A stretch of 64,000 bases of DNA from MR-S7 sp000400995 (GTDB lineage: Bacteria; Pseudomonadota; Gammaproteobacteria; Burkholderiales; Burkholderiaceae_C). The notes under the pieces were generated by a model that was not told the origin of the DNA, did no database searches, and was given only the letters and a program-made list of their open reading frames with translations. Location: the NCBI RefSeq assembly GCF_045291395.1, contig NZ_CP152342.1, positions 1,116,001 to 1,180,000 of the forward strand, written 5' to 3'. A program made the position numbers and the translations under genes. This document shows positions 8,423-17,078 of this stretch, in pieces. Each line of letters opens with the position of its first letter. The stretch's first letter is position 1.

Positions 8423-10405
8423 ATGGCAGCGAGGGTATCGGCGGTGAAATGGGCGCACAGGCACGGCGGGGCCGGCCCGGTGCTGTTGGCGCTGGGGCTG
8501 TCCGCGGGCGCGGTGCAGGCCGCGGACGGGGTCTTCGAGCTGGGCACGGTGACGGTGGTGGGAGCCCCGGTGCCCGGCCGCGCGCCCGGCGAGGCCGTGC
8601 TGGGCCAGGAGGAGATCGCGCGCAACAACGCCGACACCGTGTCCGAGGCGGTGCGGCTGCTGCCCGGCGTGAACCTCTCGCGCGTGGGTGCGCGCAACGA
8701 GGAGATGATCTACCTGCGCGGCTTCGATTCGCGCCAGGTGCCGGTCTACGTGGACGGCGTGCCGCTCTACGTGCCCTACGACGGCTACGTGGACTTCAGC
8801 CGCTTCACCACCTTCGACCTGGCCGAGATCTGCGTCGCCAAGGCCGATGCCTCGCTGCTCTATGGCCCGAACACGCTGGGCGGGGCGATCAACCTCGTCA
8901 CGCGCAAGCCGGTCAAGCCGTTCGAGGGCGACGTGCGCCTGGGCTTCGGCGCCGGGCAGACGCGCAAGGCGGCGGTCAACCTGGGCGGCAACCTGGGCGC
9001 TTGGTACTACCAGCTCGGCGCCTCGTACCTGGACGCCGACAGCTTTCCGCTGCCCAAGGGCTTCAGGGACTACAAGCGGCAGCCCACCGACACCGGCAGC
9101 CGCCGCGAGAACGCCTACCGCACGGACGAGCGCCTGTCGTTCAAGCTGGGCCTGACGCCCAACGCCACCGACGAATACGCGCTTGGCTACGTGCGCCAGG
9201 AGGGCGAGAAGGGCAACCCGGTCTACACCGGCCAGTCCGCGCAGCGCAACGCCGTGCGCTACTGGCGCTGGCCGTACTGGGACAAGGACAGCGTCTACTT
9301 CCTGAGCACCACGCGCATCGGCGCGGACAACGTGCTCAAGACGCGCCTGTACCACGACACCTACGAGAACGGGCTGGACATCTACGGCGATGCCACCTAC
9401 ACCCGCCACGACCCCACCAGCGCCTACAAGGACACGAGCAAGGGCGCGACCATCGAGTGGGCCAATTACAGCCTGCGCCACCACGAGCTGCGCTTCGCCG
9501 CGCACTACAAGGTCGACGAGCACGACGACGCCGGCCAGTTCTACCGCGACGTGACCACCTCGCTGGTGGCCGAGGACACCATCGCCCTGGGCGACCGCTG
9601 GCGCTTGAACCTGGGCGTGAGCCACGAGAAGCGCGATGCCAAGGAGGTCTATTACTGGCCCAAGGGTTCGGCCGACGCCACCAACGGCCTGGCCAAGCTG
9701 AGCTACGCGCTCACGCAGCAGGGCGACGAGGTGTACGCCGTCGTCTCGCACAAGACGCGCTTTCCCACCATCAAGGACCGCTACTCCGCCCGCATGGGCC
9801 GCGCGCTGCCCAACCCCGATCTCCAGCCCGAGAACGCCAACCACTTCGAGCTGGGCGTGAGCGGCCAGCCCTGGGCGGGCGGCAAGGGCCAGGCGGCCGT
9901 GTTCTACAGCCGCGTGAACGACCAAATCCAGACCGTGGTGGTGCCCTCCGGCGCCTGCGGCGGCACCACCTGCGACCAGGCGCAGAACGTGGGCCGCACG
10001 CGCAACCTGGGGCTGGAGCTGTCGCTGGCGCAGCAGCTCTCGGCCCAGTGGAGCGCGAACGCCAGCTACACCTACCTGAACCGCACCAACCTCAGCGACC
10101 GCCGTGTGACGCTCGTCGATACGCCGCGCCACCGCCTGTTCGCCGCCGTCAGCTGGCTGCCCGGCGCGCAGTGGGAACTGCGCGCCACGCTGGAGGCCGA
10201 ACAGGGCCGCAGCGTGAACTTCGACGGCGCCTACCGCCAGCTGGGCGGCTTCGGCACTGCCGGGCTCAAGGCGATCTACAGGCCCGCGAAGGACGTTGCG
10301 GTGGACTTCGGCGTGAACAACCTGGCCGACAAGTGGTACGAGCTGGCCGACGGCCATCCCATGCCCGGCCGCTTCTGGTACGTCAATGGCAGCTACCGTT
10401 TCTGA
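8423..10405 (+). CDS. TonB-dependent outer-membrane receptor, ModE-controlled
   Basis: 660-residue siderophore/metal-type receptor. It has a signal peptide cut after AGAVQAA, a plug domain (VSEAVRLLPGVNLSRVG, IYLRGFDSRQVPVYVDGVPL, LYGPNTLGGAINLVTRKP) and a long beta-barrel ending in the terminal aromatic strand WYVNGSYRF. It should bind a ligand at the cell surface and import it into the periplasm with TonB-ExbBD energy. The ATG at 8423 has AAGGAG at 8412-8417; the longer frame from 8363 would run through the operator and is unlikely. Substrate is not visible in the sequence. Because the promoter carries ModE-like sites and the operon ends in modD-modE, a molybdenum or tungsten complex is inferred. 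Fe siderophore or cobalamin remains possible. Confidence 0.9.
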   Translation: MAARVSAVKWAHRHGGAGPVLLALGLSAGAVQAADGVFELGTVTVVGAPVPGRAPGEAVLGQEEIARNNADTVSEAVRLLPGVNLSRVGARNEEMIYLRGFDSRQVPVYVDGVPLYVPYDGYVDFSRFTTFDLAEICVAKADASLLYGPNTLGGAINLVTRKPVKPFEGDVRLGFGAGQTRKAAVNLGGNLGAWYYQLGASYLDADSFPLPKGFRDYKRQPTDTGSRRENAYRTDERLSFKLGLTPNATDEYALGYVRQEGEKGNPVYTGQSAQRNAVRYWRWPYWDKDSVYFLSTTRIGADNVLKTRLYHDTYENGLDIYGDATYTRHDPTSAYKDTSKGATIEWANYSLRHHELRFAAHYKVDEHDDAGQFYRDVTTSLVAEDTIALGDRWRLNLGVSHEKRDAKEVYYWPKGSADATNGLAKLSYALTQQGDEVYAVVSHKTRFPTIKDRYSARMGRALPNPDLQPENANHFELGVSGQPWAGGKGQAAVFYSRVNDQIQTVVVPSGACGGTTCDQAQNVGRTRNLGLELSLAQQLSAQWSANASYTYLNRTNLSDRRVTLVDTPRHRLFAAVSWLPGAQWELRATLEAEQGRSVNFDGAYRQLGGFGTAGLKAIYRPAKDVAVDFGVNNLADKWYELADGHPMPGRFWYVNGSYRF

Positions 10406-10919
10406 TCTCGCGGCCGTCGTCTACTCCGGCGACATGGCCCACGGCGACGCGGCCGACGCGCTGGTGCGGGACTTCTGCCAGGGCCTGCAGCGCGCCGGCT
10501 GGCGCGTGGGCGGGCTGGTGCAGCGGCGCCTGCCGGCCCCGGGCGGCGGCAAGCCGCTGCTGGAGCTGGAGGACGTGCGCACGGGCCAGGTCTTTCCCAT
10601 CTCGCAGAGGCTCGGGGCGCTCTCGCGCGCCTGCAGCCTCGACACCGGCGGCGTCGCCCAGGCCAGCGGCGTGCTGCGGCAGGCGCTGGCCGACGGCGTG
10701 CACCTGGCGGTGACCAACCGCTTCGGCGAGCTGGAGGCCGCGGGCGGCGGCTTCGCGGCCGAGATCGCGGCGCTGGCGGGCGGGGGCATTCCCGTGCTCA
10801 CCGTGATCGCCCACAAGCACGTTGATGCCTGGCGCCGCTTCACGGGTGGCGTGGGCGAGGAGTTGCCCGCGCGCCCGGCCGCGCTGCGCGACTGGTTCAC
10901 GCTGGCGGTGCCCGCATGA
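10386..10919 (+). CDS. DUF2478 domain protein
   Basis: 177-residue protein resembling DUF2478, a P-loop-derived-looking family often seen beside molybdenum genes: N-terminal LAAVVYSGD, then RRAGW-type VGGLVQRR and a late FGELEAAGGGF segment. Function is unknown. The start at 10386 overlaps the receptor stop by 20 bases and its stop overlaps the next start as ATGA, so it is translated within one operon. Family assignment is from memory of the pattern, not from a search. Confidence 0.65.
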   Translation: MAATVSDLAAVVYSGDMAHGDAADALVRDFCQGLQRAGWRVGGLVQRRLPAPGGGKPLLELEDVRTGQVFPISQRLGALSRACSLDTGGVAQASGVLRQALADGVHLAVTNRFGELEAAGGGFAAEIAALAGGGIPVLTVIAHKHVDAWRRFTGGVGEELPARPAALRDWFTLAVPA

Positions 10920-11980
10920 CGCTTCCTGCGGTGCGCCGCCGCCTGCTGCTGCAGCTGCCGCTGGCGCTCGCCGCCGCGCGAGCGCAGGCGCGCGGGCAGG
11001 CGCCCGGCGGGCAGGACGTGGTCGTCGCGCGCTTCGGCACGCTGCCCGCGCCCGAACGGGTGCGCAAGGTGTTCGCGGCGGGGCCGCCCGCCGGCGTGCT
11101 GGTGGCGGCGCTCGCGCCCGGCAAGCTCGTCGGCTGGCCGCTCACGCTCGGCGACGAGGCGCGCGCGCTGCTCGGCCCGCCGCTGCGCACGCTGCCGCAC
11201 ACGGGGCGCCTGTCGGGGCGCGGCAGCACGGTGCCGCTCGAATCGCTGCTGCAGTGGGCGCCCGACCTGGTGCTGGACGCGGGCACGGCCGATGCCACCT
11301 ATGTCTCCGGCGCGCGCCGCGTGAGCGAGCAGACCGGCCTGCCCACGGTGCTGATCCAGGGCCGCATCGCCGACCATGCCGCGCAGCTGCGCACGGTGGG
11401 CCGCCTGCTGGGCGCGGCCGGGCGCGGCGAGCAACTGGCCGCCGAGGCCGAGGCGGCCATCGCCCTGGCCGGCCGGGTGCGCGCCAGCGTGCCGCCGGCC
11501 GAACGCCCGCGGGTCTATTACGGGCGCGGCACGGACGGGCTGGAGACGGGCCTGTCCGGCGCCATCAACGTGGAGCTGCTGGACTTCTGCGCGGGCCGCA
11601 ACGTGGCGGCCGAGGCAGGGCAGGGCTCGCTCGCGCGCGTGTCGCTGGAGCAGATCCTGCTGTGGGACCCCGAGGTCATCGTCACGCAGGATGCGGCCTT
11701 CGCGCGCCGCGTGCTCTCCGACCCGCTGTGGCGCGGCATCGCCGCCGTGCGCGAGCGGCGGGTGCACTGTGCGCCCGCGCTGCCCTTCGGCTGGCTGGAC
11801 GGGCCGCCCGGCATCAACCGCCTGATCGGCGTGCGCTGGCTGCTGGAGCGCCTGCACCCGGGCCACCCGGCGCTGCGCGCGCTGGAGCCTTTCCCCGAGG
11901 CCGTGGGGCGCTTCTACCAGTCCTTCTACGGCGCCAGCCTGGCGCCGCAGGAGGTGCGAAGGCTGCTCGATGGAATATGA
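10916..11980 (+). CDS. Siderophore-type ABC importer, periplasmic binding protein
   Basis: 354 residues with an Arg-rich N-terminus and a hydrophobic signal (LLLQLPLALAAARAQA). The body has features of class III metal-chelate and cobalamin binding proteins (PF01497): segments around ESLLQWAPDLVLDAG and LEQILLWDPEVIV. It should take the ligand delivered by the TonB receptor and pass it to the FecCD permease downstream. Start and stop are ATGA-coupled to the DUF2478 gene. Confidence 0.85.
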   Translation: MTLPAVRRRLLLQLPLALAAARAQARGQAPGGQDVVVARFGTLPAPERVRKVFAAGPPAGVLVAALAPGKLVGWPLTLGDEARALLGPPLRTLPHTGRLSGRGSTVPLESLLQWAPDLVLDAGTADATYVSGARRVSEQTGLPTVLIQGRIADHAAQLRTVGRLLGAAGRGEQLAAEAEAAIALAGRVRASVPPAERPRVYYGRGTDGLETGLSGAINVELLDFCAGRNVAAEAGQGSLARVSLEQILLWDPEVIVTQDAAFARRVLSDPLWRGIAAVRERRVHCAPALPFGWLDGPPGINRLIGVRWLLERLHPGHPALRALEPFPEAVGRFYQSFYGASLAPQEVRRLLDGI

Positions 11981-12036
11981 GCCAAATCGGGCTCCAGCGC
12001 TTGCTGGTCAAGCGCAAGCAGCTCCTGTTTCAATAG
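11981..12036 (-). repeat. Comamonad palindromic repeat between binding protein and permease
   Basis: GGCTCCAGCGCTTG, CTGGT, CAAGCGCAAGCAGCT: the family read in reverse orientation. It sits between the binding-protein stop and the permease ATG at 12039. If the permease started at 11970, the repeat would encode its first residues. Confidence 0.75.
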
Positions 12037-12038
12037 CG

Positions 12039-13037
12039 ATGCCGCTGCGCTGGCTGCTGGCCGTGGGGCTGCTCGCGGCCGTGGTGCTGGTGGCCTTCGC
12101 CTCGGGCAAGTTTCCCGTTGCGCCGGGCGAGCTGTGGCGCGCCGTGGCCGCGCGCCTCATGGGGGCCGAATCAGGCCTGCCTGCCGCCGTGGAGACGGTG
12201 GTGTGGAGCATCCGCCTGCCGCGCGTGGCCGCCGGGCTGCTGGTGGGCGCGGCGCTGGCGGCGGCGGGCGCCACCTACCAGGGCATGTTCCGCAACCCGC
12301 TGGTCTCGCCCGACATCCTGGGCGTGTCGGCCGGCGCCGGGCTGGGCGCGGTGGCGGCCATCTACGCGGGCCTGCCGATCGTGGCGGTGCAGGCGCTGGC
12401 CTTCGTGGGCGGGCTGCTGGCCGTCGGGGTGGTGCTGGCGGTGGCAGGCTTGGTGCGGCGGCACGACCCGGTGCTGGTGCTGGTGCTCGCGGGCGTGGCC
12501 GTGGGCGCGCTGCTGGGCGCGGGCATCTCGCTCGTCAAGATCCTGGCCGACCCGATGGCGCAGCTGCCCACCATCACCTTCTGGCTGCTGGGCGGGCTGA
12601 ACGCCGTCACCGCCGCCGACTTACTGGCCACCGCGCCCGCGCTGCTCGCGGGGCTGGTGCCCATGGCGCTGCTGCGCTGGCGCATCAACCTGCTGGGCCT
12701 GCCCGATGAAGAAGCGCTGGCGCTGGGCGTGGCCGTGGGCCGCCTGCGCCTGGTGCTGGTGGCCGCGGCCACGCTGGCCACGGCGGCGGCGGTGTCGCTC
12801 ACCGGCATCATCGGCTGGGTGGGGCTGGTGGTGCCGCACGTGGCGCGGCTGCTGGTGGGGCCGGAGTTCTCGCGGCTGCTGCCCGCGTCGCTGCTGCTGG
12901 GCGGGGGCTTCCTGGTGGCGACGGACACGCTGGCGCGCACCGTGGCGCCGATCGAGGTGCCGCTGGGCATCCTCACCGCGCTGGTGGGCGCGCCGTTCTT
13001 CCTGTTCCTGCTGGCCCGCCCGGGGAGGCAGGAATGA
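12039..13037 (+). CDS. FecCD-family ABC permease
   Basis: 332-residue polytopic inner-membrane permease of the BtuC/FhuB/FecCD family. Several hydrophobic segments are present, with the family-typical GATYQGMFRNPLVSPDILGVSAGAGLGA region near residue 80 and SLTGIIGWVGLVVPHVARLLVG in the last third. It forms the channel for the metal chelate together with the ATPase that follows. I chose ATG 12039 because the longer frame from 11970 is made of a dispersed repeat. Its stop overlaps the ATPase start as ATGA. Confidence 0.88.
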   Translation: MPLRWLLAVGLLAAVVLVAFASGKFPVAPGELWRAVAARLMGAESGLPAAVETVVWSIRLPRVAAGLLVGAALAAAGATYQGMFRNPLVSPDILGVSAGAGLGAVAAIYAGLPIVAVQALAFVGGLLAVGVVLAVAGLVRRHDPVLVLVLAGVAVGALLGAGISLVKILADPMAQLPTITFWLLGGLNAVTAADLLATAPALLAGLVPMALLRWRINLLGLPDEEALALGVAVGRLRLVLVAAATLATAAAVSLTGIIGWVGLVVPHVARLLVGPEFSRLLPASLLLGGGFLVATDTLARTVAPIEVPLGILTALVGAPFFLFLLARPGRQE

Positions 13038-13807
13038 GCGCGGTGCTGCAGGCGCAGGCCCTCTCCATCGGCCACGGCCGGCGCTGCGTGGCGCAGGGGC
13101 TGGCCTTCGCGCTGGCGCCCGGCGAGGTGCTATGCCTGCTGGGCGCCAACGGCTGCGGCAAGACCACGCTGCTGCGCACGCTGCTCGGCCTGCTGCCGCC
13201 GCTGGCGGGCGAGGTGCGCTGCAGCGGGCAGAGCGTGGCCGCCTGGCCCCGCGCGGCTTTCGCGCGGCACGTGGGCTACGTGCCGCAGGCGCACGCGGGC
13301 CTGTTCCCCTTCACTGTGGAAGACGTGGTGCTCATGGGCCGCGCCGCGCGCGTGGGGCGTTTTTCCGCGCCGGGCGCGGCGGACCGGCAGGTCGCGCGGC
13401 ACTGCCTGGAGATGCTCGGCATCGCCCACCTGCGCGTCAGCAGCTACACGGCCATCAGCGGCGGTGAGCGGCAGCTCGCCCTCGTCGCCCGCGCGCTGGC
13501 GCAGGAGCCCGCGCTGCTGGTGATGGACGAGCCCACGGCCAGCCTGGACTTCGGCAACCAGATCCGCGTGCTGGAGCACATCGAACGCCTGCGCGCGGGC
13601 GGCATGGCCGTGCTCATGACCACGCACCAGCCCGAGCACGCGCTGCGCGTCGCCGACCGCATCGCGCTGCTGGGCGGCGGGCGGCTCGCGGCCATCGGCA
13701 CGCCCCGCGCCACGGCCACGCCGGCGGCGCTCGCCGCGCTCTATGGCGTGAGCGAGGGCGCCGTGGCCGCCTCCCTCTCGCCGTTTCTCCGCCGGATGAC
13801 CGCATGA
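13034..13807 (+). CDS. FecE-type ABC ATPase
   Basis: 257-residue ATP-binding subunit. Walker A is GANGCGKTT near residue 37, the signature is ISGGERQLALVARAL near residue 138 and Walker B is LLVMDEPTASLD near residue 156. It powers the FecCD permease. It is the only ABC ATPase in the island, so it might also serve the ModA/ModB-like pair further down; that is speculation. ATGA coupling is seen on both sides. Confidence 0.9.
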   Translation: MSAVLQAQALSIGHGRRCVAQGLAFALAPGEVLCLLGANGCGKTTLLRTLLGLLPPLAGEVRCSGQSVAAWPRAAFARHVGYVPQAHAGLFPFTVEDVVLMGRAARVGRFSAPGAADRQVARHCLEMLGIAHLRVSSYTAISGGERQLALVARALAQEPALLVMDEPTASLDFGNQIRVLEHIERLRAGGMAVLMTTHQPEHALRVADRIALLGGGRLAAIGTPRATATPAALAALYGVSEGAVAASLSPFLRRMTA

Positions 13808-14598
13808 CCATCGAAGCCATCGACTTCGGCCGCCTCTACCGCGACCACCTCGCCATCGCTGCGCGCACGCGCAAGACCGCCGCGGCCTGGGACGCGCGCG
13901 CTGCCGGCATGGCCGCCCGCGCGCTGCACAGCCGCTATGCCGACGCATTCGTCGCGCGCATGGACCTCGCGGGGGCCGAGTCGCTGCTCGACGTGGGCTG
14001 CGGCCCCGGCACCATCGCGCTGGCCGTGGCCGGGCGGCTGCAGCGCGTGGTGGGGCTGGACTACAGCCGGGCCATGCTCGACGCGATGCAGGCCCAGGCG
14101 GCTGCGCGCGGCCTGGCCCACGTCGAGACCCTGCACCGCGCCTGGGAGGACGACTGGAGCGACGTGCCCGTGTGCGACATCGTGGTCGCCTCGCGCTCCA
14201 CCCAGGTGGACGACATCGCCGCCGCGCTCGCCAGGCTGCATGCCCAGGCGCGCCGGCGCGTCTATCTCACGCACCTGGTGGGCGGGCACTTCACCGATCC
14301 GGCCATCCAGGACGCCATCGGCCGGCGCGTGCCTACCGTGCCCGACTACATCTACGTCGTGAACATCCTGCACCGCATGGGCATCCACCCGCGGCTGGAC
14401 TACCTCGTGCAGGAAAGCCGGCTGGCCGACGCGCAGGGTTTCGACGACTTCGCGCGCCGACTGGCCTGGTCGGTGGGCGAGCTGAGCGTGGCGCAAACCG
14501 CGCGCCTGCTGGCCTGGTACGAACGCGCCACGCCCGCCCAGCGCGCGGGCGAGCCCATGCGCTGGGCCTTCATCTCCTGGGAGAAAACGCCATGCTGA
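13804..14598 (+). CDS. Class I SAM-dependent methyltransferase
   Basis: 264 residues with the SAM-binding motif I LLDVGCGPGTIALAVAG near residue 62, followed by VVGLDYS. Substrate is unknown. It lies inside the metal-uptake operon, coupled to the ATPase by ATGA and overlapping the DUF364 gene start at 14592. That position suggests it modifies a chelator or acts on the imported complex, but nothing in the sequence proves it. Confidence 0.8.
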   Translation: MTIEAIDFGRLYRDHLAIAARTRKTAAAWDARAAGMAARALHSRYADAFVARMDLAGAESLLDVGCGPGTIALAVAGRLQRVVGLDYSRAMLDAMQAQAAARGLAHVETLHRAWEDDWSDVPVCDIVVASRSTQVDDIAAALARLHAQARRRVYLTHLVGGHFTDPAIQDAIGRRVPTVPDYIYVVNILHRMGIHPRLDYLVQESRLADAQGFDDFARRLAWSVGELSVAQTARLLAWYERATPAQRAGEPMRWAFISWEKTPC

Positions 14599-15690
14599 AC
14601 GCCGAGTCCGACAGCCTGCTGGCCGAGCTGCACGCCGACGTGCTGGACGCTAGGGCCTGTTCACACTATTTTTGCCAGATGCGTTGCGATGAAAAAGGGC
14701 CAGGCGCTAGGCGCCAAACGAAGCTGGGGTGCCACCCCAGCGAGGTTTGGCAACGCCGCGGATGGCCCTTTTCCATCGCAACCCGAAGGGAAGGCTGCGA
14801 AAACCGCGCCACTCGTCGTTGCGTTCCTAGCCAAGGCCCCGGCCGTGGCGTCGTCACGCGCCTAGATTGGCGCGGTTTTCGCAGCCTTCGCACTGGCAAA
14901 AATAGTGTGAACAGGCCCTGGCGCCGTGGAACACCTGCGCATCGCGCGCGCCGTGCTGGGCATCTTCTTCACCGGCGTGCAGCTCGACAACGGCGTGGGC
15001 GGCCTGTGCGCCACGCCCGTCAAGAGCGTGCCCGAGGCGGTGTGCTGCCCCAGCTCGGCGCGGGCCATGCCCGTGCCCGGCCGCATCGCGGGGCGCAGCG
15101 CGGCCGAGGTGCTGCGGGACCTGTACCGCCCGCAGGACCTGCGCCGGGCGCTGGCCATCGCCACGCTCAACGCGCTGGCCGAAACGCTGTGGCGGCGCGA
15201 TGGCCCGCCGCCCGGCGCGCGGGTGGTGGCGGGCGACGCGTTCGACGCGCTCGCCATCGCGCCCAGCCAGCGCGTGGCGCTGGTGGGCGCCTTCCCGCCG
15301 TACCTGCGCGCGCTGCGGCGCAGCGGCCAATCCTTCCACATGCTCGAACTCGACCCCGCCACGCTCAAGCCCGAGGAGCTGCCGTTCTTCGCGCCTGCCG
15401 AGCGCGCGCCCGAGGTCGTGGCCGAGGCCGACGTGCTCATCGCCACCGGGACCACCCTGGTCAACGGCACGCTCGACGGTCTGCTGCGCCACCTGCGCCG
15501 CGGCGCACAGGCGGCCGTGGTCGGCCCCACGGCCACGCTGCGCGCCGCGCCCTTCGCACGCCGGGGCGTCACCGTGGTGGGCGGCACGCGCGTGCATGCG
15601 CCCGCCGAACTGCTCGACCTGCTGGCCGAGGGCGGCTCGGGCTACCACTTCTTCGGCCAATCGGTGGAGCGCATTTGTCTTTGCTTGTGA
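14592..15690 (+). pseudogene. DUF4213/DUF364 heavy-metal-chelation gene interrupted by MITE
   Basis: The ATG at 14592 begins MLNAESDSLLAELHADVLDA, then a 268-bp insertion (14652-14919) brings an in-frame TAG-free but foreign reading frame. The authentic frame resumes at 14920 and runs to 15690 with the DUF364-like segments GVQLDNGVGGLCATPVKS, VVGAFPPYLRAL, LIATGTTLVNGTLDGLL and VVGPTATLRAAPF. Removing 14652-14919 joins GCT to GGC GCC GTG in frame and restores one protein of about 276 residues. DUF364 proteins are annotated as putative heavy-metal chelators. A GTG at 14926 could start a truncated product lacking the first 22 residues. Confidence 0.82.
14652..14919. mobile_element. 268-bp MITE-like insertion with 27-bp terminal inverted repeats
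   Basis: Left end AGGGCCTGTTCACACTATTT... at 14652-14678 and its exact reverse complement at 14893-14919. Inside are two further long inverted repeats: 14683-14702 with 14763-14782 (19 of 20 paired) and 14790-14811 with 14868-14889 (22 of 22). There is no transposase. No clear target-site duplication flanks it (left GGACGCT, right GGCGCCG). It is a non-autonomous element that would fold into a multi-hairpin structure. Confidence 0.85.
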
Positions 15691-15701
15691 AAGGAGTCCC
15701 C

Positions 15702-16418
15702 ATGCGACGTTGTTTCCTGGCCTGCCTGGCCTTTCTCGTGGCCGCGAACGCCTGGGCGGCCGACACCCTGCTGGTCGCCGCCGGTGCCGGCTACCGCCGG
15801 CCGGTGACACAGTTGCTGGAGGAGTTCACGAAGACCACCGGCATCCGCGCCGAGGCCAGCTTCGGCAACATGAAGCAGGTGGAGACGCAGGCGCGGCAGA
15901 ACCCCGACATCGCCCTGATGATCGGCGACCGCGCCTTTCTGAAGCCCATGGGGCTGGCTGAGCGCTTCCAGCACCTGGGCACGGGCAAGCTGGTGCTGGT
16001 GGCCGCGCGCGGCCAGGCTCTGGGCGCCATCGCCGACCTGCGCGAGCCGCGCTTCGCGCGCATCGCCATGCCCGACCGCGCGAAGGCCGTCTACGGCAAC
16101 GCGGCCGCCACCAGCCTGGAGCGCCTGGGCCTCGCGCAGCCGCTGGCCGGGCGGCTGCTGGAGGTGGCCACCGTGCCGCAGGTGGGCGCGTACCTCGCCA
16201 CGGGCGAGGTGGACGCGGGCTTCGTCAACCGCACCGAGGCGCTGGCGCTTGCGGGCCGCGCGGGCGATGCCATCGACGCGCCAAAGGACTGCTACGACCC
16301 CATCGAACTGAGCGTGGGCGTGCTCAAGGGCCGCGCCGACGGGGCTGCCGTGCGCGCCTTCCTCGGCTACCTGGCCTCGCCCGCCGCGCGCAAGCTGCTC
16401 GAACGCCACGGGATGTGA
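15702..16418 (+). CDS. ModA-like periplasmic substrate-binding protein
   Basis: 238 residues with a clear signal peptide (MRRCFLACLAFLVAANAWA|AD). The mature part LLVAAGAGYRRPVTQLLEEF and TGIRAEASFGNMKQVE resembles the class II oxyanion binding proteins related to ModA, but lacks the usual first-domain wording of true molybdate binders. RBS AAAGGAG lies 7 bases before ATG 15702. Its stop is followed immediately by the permease ATG at 16419. It probably binds molybdate, tungstate or a related oxyanion. Confidence 0.8.
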   Translation: MRRCFLACLAFLVAANAWAADTLLVAAGAGYRRPVTQLLEEFTKTTGIRAEASFGNMKQVETQARQNPDIALMIGDRAFLKPMGLAERFQHLGTGKLVLVAARGQALGAIADLREPRFARIAMPDRAKAVYGNAAATSLERLGLAQPLAGRLLEVATVPQVGAYLATGEVDAGFVNRTEALALAGRAGDAIDAPKDCYDPIELSVGVLKGRADGAAVRAFLGYLASPAARKLLERHGM

Positions 16419-17078
16419 ATGTTCGGCTGTCCGGGCGCGCCGCTGCCGCTCACCTTCGGGGTGGTGGCATGGAGCATGGGCCTGCTGCTCGTGCTGGGCA
16501 CGGCGCTGGCGTGGCTGCTGGCGCGCCGGCGCTTCGCGGGGCGTGGCCTGCTCGACGCGCTGGTCACGCTGCCGCTGGTGTTCCCGCCCATCGTGCTGGG
16601 CTACTTCCTGCTGATGCTGCTGGGGCGCCAGGGATGGCTCGCGCAGTGGCTGCCGCCCGCGCTGCGGCCCGAGATCGTGTTCACGCAGACGGGGCTGGTG
16701 GTGGCCGCCTTCGTCGCCGGGCTGCCGCTCATGGTCAAGCCCGCGCAGGCGGCCTTCGCGGGCATACCGCCGCGCCTGCGCGAGGCGGCGGCGCTGCTCG
16801 GGCACCGGCCCTGGAGCGTGTTCTGGCGCATCGACGTGCTGCTGGCCCGCCGCGGCGTGGCGGCCGGGCTGGTGCTGGCCGGCGGGCGCGGGCTGGGCGA
16901 GGTGGGTCTGTCGCTCATGCTCGGCGGCAACATCGCCGGGCGCACCGAGACGCTGTCGCTGGCCATCTACAACCACGTCATGGACGGCAACCTGGCCTGT
17001 GCCAACGCGCTGTCGCTGCTGCTGGCGGGCATCGCCGCGCTGGCTTTCTTCGTACTACGTCGCTGGGGAGCGCTATGA
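16419..17078 (+). CDS. modB: ModB-like molybdate/tungstate ABC permease
   Basis: 219 residues, five to six membrane segments. The cytoplasmic EAA loop is seen as REAAALLGHRPWSVFWRIDVLL, followed by GRGLGEVGLSLMLGGN, which matches the GEFGATLMVAGN motif of ModB permeases. It overlaps modD by ATGA. No ModC ATPase is encoded anywhere between 8300 and 18800, which is unusual for a mod operon. Confidence 0.85.
   Translation: MFGCPGAPLPLTFGVVAWSMGLLLVLGTALAWLLARRRFAGRGLLDALVTLPLVFPPIVLGYFLLMLLGRQGWLAQWLPPALRPEIVFTQTGLVVAAFVAGLPLMVKPAQAAFAGIPPRLREAAALLGHRPWSVFWRIDVLLARRGVAAGLVLAGGRGLGEVGLSLMLGGNIAGRTETLSLAIYNHVMDGNLACANALSLLLAGIAALAFFVLRRWGAL

Noticed and set aside
14854..15810. Minus-strand frame reading through the MITE and DUF364 gene
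   Set aside because: Antisense to a conserved gene and partly made of the MITE terminal repeat; no domain.
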